Below are positions 60,725 to 64,000 of a stretch of DNA of 64,000 bases, piece by piece. Each line of letters starts with the position of its first letter. The first letter of the stretch is position 1. Below the pieces are notes generated by a model. That model was not told where the DNA came from, did no database searches, and saw only the letters and a program-made list of their open reading frames with translations. The stretch is from NCBI GenBank assembly GCA_016717115.1, contig JADKGE010000008.1:124001-188000 (forward strand), read 5' to 3'. The translations under genes were made by a program, and so were the position numbers. This DNA is from Actinomycetota bacterium (GTDB lineage Bacteria; Actinomycetota; Actinomycetes; S36-B12).

Positions 60725-61108
60725 GTGCCTCTCTCTGAGCATGAGCAGCGCTTGCTCGAGCAGATGGAAAAGGCCCTCTACGCGGAGGATCCGAAGTTCG
60801 CCACGAGCCTGCGCTCGGCGCCCGGTGCGCGCGCCGCCCGCGGCCGCGCGGCGCTCGGGGTGCTCGGTGTCCTTGCCGGGCTCGGGCTGCTCATCGCCGG
60901 TGTCGCCACCACGATCATCGCCCTCGGCGTCCTGGGCTTCATCGTCATGCTGCTCGGCTCCGTGATGATCTACTCGTCCTTCAAGGTCCGCCCGGTCGAC
61001 GAGGCCGCACCGACCAGTCCGTCCGCTCCGCCGAGTCGCAAGTCCCCGGGATTCATGGACCGGCTCGAGGACCGTTGGCGCCGCCGCGCCGAGGGCGGCC
61101 AGCAGTAG
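60725..61108 (+). CDS. DUF3040 small membrane protein
   Basis: A 127-residue protein. The start PLSEHEQRLLEQMEKALYAEDPKFATSLR is the standard DUF3040 signature, followed by two membrane segments (LGVLGVLAGLGLLIAGVATTIIAL, GVLGFIVMLLGSVMIYSSF). GTG 60725. In actinobacteria it lies beside dinB and the transglutaminase/DUF58 operon that leads to the division gene cluster. Its 3' end overlaps antisense with tgpA. Function unknown. Confidence 0.9.
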   Translation: MPLSEHEQRLLEQMEKALYAEDPKFATSLRSAPGARAARGRAALGVLGVLAGLGLLIAGVATTIIALGVLGFIVMLLGSVMIYSSFKVRPVDEAAPTSPSAPPSRKSPGFMDRLEDRWRRRAEGGQQ

Positions 61109-63345
61109 CTCGCCAGCCGGGTCCGCCAGGTCACCCGCTCGCGCCAGTCCGCCACCACCGCGCGCACGTCGGCGCGAACCGCCGCTGATCTCTCCCTGCT
61201 CAACGCGACATCGGCATCGCTCATGGCAGTCCTGCGCGCGTAGCGCGACTGCTCCACCTGCGCCCGCAGCCGGTTCAGTGCCGCGGCTGCCGGCGGGGCC
61301 ATCCCCGCACCGAGCCTTCGGGCGATCTGTCGCGGAGTGTGTGCGTCGGACCAGGGCATGCCGAGGTCGACGGCGGTGTCGGCCAGATCGGCCCAGGCGC
61401 CGGCGACCACGCCGTCGTAGGTGCCGGCGAAGAGCCGGCGTCGCCGGCGAACGAACCGCCGGACCATCGGGACGATCAGCACGACCGCGAGGCCGACGCC
61501 GAGGACGATGGCCAGGGCCACGGACAGCCGCTGCCGCGGGCTCGCCTCCACGACGACCGTCACGGGGGTGCGCTCGTCGGTGCCGAGAGCGCCCTGAGGG
61601 CTGCCGTCCGACGTCGATTCGTCGATCGCGCTCGGGGCGGGGGCATAGGCAGGTGCCTGCACCGTCGCGCCCGAGCGCGGCGTGGGCTCGAAGCGCACCC
61701 AGCCGACCGAGTCGAACCACAGCTCGGGCCAGGCGTGCGCGTCGCGCACCGTGACCTCCCACACGTCTCCGGCCACCTTGCTGCCCTGCGTGAAGCCGAC
61801 GACGACGCGTGAGGGGATGCCCAGGGTGCGGGCCATGAGCGCCATCGACGAGGCGAACTGCTCGCAGTAGCCGATGCGGTCGTTCAGGAACTCCGCCAGG
61901 TAGTCGGCGTCCGCACCGCTGCGCACATCGGTGCTGTACTCGAAGCCCCCGTCGCGGGTGAACCACCTCTGCAGCGCGATCGCCTTCTCGTAGGGGGAGG
62001 CCGCGTCGGCGGTGACCTCGTTCGCCAGGCGCCGGACCTCGGGGGAGATGCCGGGCGGCACCTCCAGCTGCGGGAACAGGCTGCCGTCTCGCGAGGTCGC
62101 GTTGCGCAGGTCTGCGGACTTCAGGCTGGGGTCCATCGCCGTTACCTCGTACTGCAGGCCGGTGGCGGGAACGTCGCGGGAGAACGCGATGCCGGTGTCC
62201 GGGTCCAGGGTCCAGTCGTCGGCGAGGCCGGAGACGTCGTCGAGGGTCGCGATCGGGTAGGGGAGCGGCAGGTAGGAGTTCTCCAGGTTGGTGACCGTTA
62301 TCCCGTAGCGAAAGCTCGTGCCGCCCCGCACGAAGTAGGTCGGGTTGGGCTCGGCCAGCCGGTCGAGGACGTTCCCCGGGAGCGGGATCCCCTCGCTCCT
62401 GCCGTTGGCCAGATCGGAGCGCGGGCTCCAGGTCACGCCATCGAAGGCCTCCAGTGCGGTGACCCTCAGGTACGGGGGACGAGGATTGCCGGTCTCGTAC
62501 CGCAGCACCTGGGTATCGGTGGCGAGGACGAGGTTGCGGCGCATCGACACGAGCGGGTCGAGGATCACCCGGGCAGCGGCGACGCCGCCTCCCGTGTCCG
62601 ACACGCCACCGGTGCCCTTGAGCGCCGTGGTGGCGCGCACGGGCAGGACGATGGCCGCCACCATCGCGAGCACGATGGCGACGGCGCCGGTCCGGCGAGC
62701 CGCGGCCGACAGGCCACGGATGCGCGTCGTGGGGTCGAGGACGCCCCACTCGCGGATGCGGTCGCGCTGGTCGGCGGCGAGGATGAGCAGCCAGCCGATG
62801 GCGGCCGGCGGGAAGAGCCACCACGGTGAGCGCCCGAACTGCATGAACGACGAGCCGAGGAACAACGTCAGCAGGGGGATGCCCGCCAGCATCGGGGAGC
62901 GCACCGAGACGAAGAGGACGTCGATGCTCATGGCCGCCAGTCCGGCACCGCCCACGGCCAGCAGGACGAGTTGGGGCGCAGTGGGGACGGGCACCGCCAG
63001 GGCCGCCGAATCGACCATTCCGGCCCTCGTGAGAGCCCTCAGGACGTCCCAGGCCGGTGAGGTGGGCAGGATCCTCGCCCACGCCTCCTCGGCGGCGAAC
63101 ATGGCGGTGATCGTGCCGATGATGCCCAGGACCTCGACGACGGGGATCAGCGGTATCGGCAGGGCGATCGCCCGGCTCGCCGCCCCCAGCGTGGCGACGA
63201 CCGCGACCATCACCACGGCGGGAGCGAGCCAGCGAAGGTCCTCGAACAGGGGGATGAGGCACAGCAGCCCGAGCAGCGTGGCCACCGCGGCCACGGAGGT
63301 GTCCGCCAGGCGGGCGCGCTCGCGGACGTACGCCCAGGAGGTCAT
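60970..63345 (-). CDS. TgpA-type membrane transglutaminase
   Basis: A 791-residue protein: six or so N-terminal membrane helices, then a periplasmic transglutaminase core with catalytic cysteine in IGYCEQFASSMALMARTLGIPSRVVVGF, histidine in DAHAWPEL, and aspartate in WFDSVGW, followed by a further membrane helix and a cytoplasmic tail. The C-terminal ~45 residues are encoded antisense to DUF3040 (139-nt overlap). ATG 63345 overlaps the DUF58 stop (ATGA). Members are linked to cell envelope function. Confidence 0.85.
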   Translation of the reverse strand: MTSWAYVRERARLADTSVAAVATLLGLLCLIPLFEDLRWLAPAVVMVAVVATLGAASRAIALPIPLIPVVEVLGIIGTITAMFAAEEAWARILPTSPAWDVLRALTRAGMVDSAALAVPVPTAPQLVLLAVGGAGLAAMSIDVLFVSVRSPMLAGIPLLTLFLGSSFMQFGRSPWWLFPPAAIGWLLILAADQRDRIREWGVLDPTTRIRGLSAAARRTGAVAIVLAMVAAIVLPVRATTALKGTGGVSDTGGGVAAARVILDPLVSMRRNLVLATDTQVLRYETGNPRPPYLRVTALEAFDGVTWSPRSDLANGRSEGIPLPGNVLDRLAEPNPTYFVRGGTSFRYGITVTNLENSYLPLPYPIATLDDVSGLADDWTLDPDTGIAFSRDVPATGLQYEVTAMDPSLKSADLRNATSRDGSLFPQLEVPPGISPEVRRLANEVTADAASPYEKAIALQRWFTRDGGFEYSTDVRSGADADYLAEFLNDRIGYCEQFASSMALMARTLGIPSRVVVGFTQGSKVAGDVWEVTVRDAHAWPELWFDSVGWVRFEPTPRSGATVQAPAYAPAPSAIDESTSDGSPQGALGTDERTPVTVVVEASPRQRLSVALAIVLGVGLAVVLIVPMVRRFVRRRRRLFAGTYDGVVAGAWADLADTAVDLGMPWSDAHTPRQIARRLGAGMAPPAAAALNRLRAQVEQSRYARRTAMSDADVALSRERSAAVRADVRAVVADWRERVTWRTRLASYCWPPSARRRQRSSSRSMNPGDLRLGGADGLVGAASSTGRTLKDE

Positions 63346-64000
63346 GGCCGGGCCCCCGCCCTCGTCGGTGCGATCAGCGACCACGCCTCAGCGACGGCGG
63401 TGGTGCGCGACCAGGTCGCGGTCTGCCAGCCGTGCGCCCGGAGGAAGGCCTCGGGGCCGCCCTCGAGGACCAGGCAGCCGGTGAACCCGGCCAGCGGTCG
63501 CGCCAGTGGCTGGGCGGCATGTTCGGTGAGGCGGCCAAGCACGGCCACCACCGCCGAGGCTCCCTCGACGCTCGCGCCCAGCGTCGGCGACAGCGGATGC
63601 GGGCCCAGCCTGACCTCGGAGAACGCCTGCAGCACGTCGTCGGTGTCGGCGATCGAGGCCCCGCCCGTCTCGACGAGGAGGTGCCCGTCGGTGGTCACGG
63701 TGGTGACGCGCCAACCGCTGCGCAGGTAGTGCAGGGCGATGCTCGCGCTGGCGGACACGGCCCACTCGAAGGTGGAGTCGAGCCCAGTTCCCTCGTGTGC
63801 GCTCTCCCGGTTGTCAAGGACGACGACGATCGAACTGTGCCAGGACTGCTCCTCGCGACGCACCATGAGGTCGCCGCTGCGTGCGGTGGCACGCCAGTGG
63901 ATGCGGCGCATGTCGTCGCCGGCGCGGTGCTCACGCGGCAGGATGTCATCGTCACCCCGGGCCGACATGGAGCGCAGCATGGTCTCGCCCCGACCGCCCG
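63342..64000 (-). CDS. DUF58 protein, N-terminus outside window
   Basis: The visible C-terminal part of ~219 residues, in a frame that stays open to the window edge. It has the diagnostic RGDDDILPREHRAGDDMRRIHWRATARSGDLMVRREEQSW segment of DUF58 (von Willebrand-like), followed by VVVLDNRES. It normally stands between a MoxR ATPase and the transglutaminase, as its position here suggests. It overlaps tgpA's start by ATGA. Start codon is off the window. Confidence 0.85.
   Translation of the reverse strand, partial: GGRGETMLRSMSARGDDDILPREHRAGDDMRRIHWRATARSGDLMVRREEQSWHSSIVVVLDNRESAHEGTGLDSTFEWAVSASASIALHYLRSGWRVTTVTTDGHLLVETGGASIADTDDVLQAFSEVRLGPHPLSPTLGASVEGASAVVAVLGRLTEHAAQPLARPLAGFTGCLVLEGGPEAFLRAHGWQTATWSRTTAVAEAWSLIAPTRAGARP

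Overview
The window is high-GC, almost fully coding DNA from an actinomycete (Actinomycetota). The evidence is a class II DAHP synthase, a PASTA-type Ser/Thr kinase, an MptB-like mannosyltransferase, split lycopene cyclase genes (crtYc/crtYd), DUF3040 and DUF6504 proteins, a dnaE2-type polymerase behind a TCGAAC-N4-GTTCGA SOS box, and frequent GTG starts with GTGA/ATGA overlaps. The genus cannot be read from the sequence.

Layout. 1-12.1 kb: a conserved actinobacterial central-metabolism block with an acyl-CoA ligase (left edge), metallophosphoesterase, SRPBCC protein, degenerate ArsA-like ATPase, ROK glucokinase, esterase, PlsC acyltransferase, glycerol kinase, a phosphofructokinase with PPi-type residues, DAHP synthase (frameshifted) and ogt. 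12.1-18.6 kb: a ribbon-helix-helix/SPFH pair, an oxidase-aldehyde dehydrogenase pair resembling pipecolate catabolism, a PknB-like kinase and a NadR-kinase-like ATPase. 18.6-32.3 kb: carotenoid genes in three transcription units (crtYc-crtYd; crtE-crtI-mptB-crtB-enoyl-CoA hydratase; cruF-glycosyltransferase-desaturase), interrupted by metF, an antiporter and threonine ammonia-lyase (the last two frameshifted). Together they predict a C40 monocyclic, 1'-hydroxylated, glycosylated carotenoid.

32.3-41.1 kb: small unlinked units, including a secreted glycoside hydrolase, a TetR/SDR divergent pair, a prenyltransferase-repeat protein, GNAT, LysE, a tyrosine phosphatase and YbaK. 41.1-47.3 kb: an L-rhamnose locus (LacI repressor, operator and promoter, a deleted rhaI remnant, rhaEW, rhaB, lldD). 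Its three rhamnose-specific enzymes are all damaged. 47.3-54.7 kb: miscellaneous genes and a PAS-GAF-PAS-GGDEF-EAL protein broken by an in-frame TAG; this gene and its neighbour ybaK are flanked by two related, near-perfect palindromes of about 70 bp. 54.7-60.6 kb: an SOS mutagenesis operon (DUF6504, SAV_6107-like HEPN protein, dnaE2, dinB). 60.7-64 kb: DUF3040 and a convergent TgpA transglutaminase/DUF58 operon that leaves the window on the right.

Two themes run through the window. First, about 16 start codons lie 6-8 nt downstream of a TANNNT -10 element, usually TAGNNT, which implies widespread leaderless transcription and includes divergent pairs whose -10 boxes abut or overlap. Second, seven genes carry indels, deletions or a nonsense codon. 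Some may be sequence errors, but the rhaI deletion looks like real decay. No tRNA, rRNA, CRISPR array or insertion sequence was recognised.
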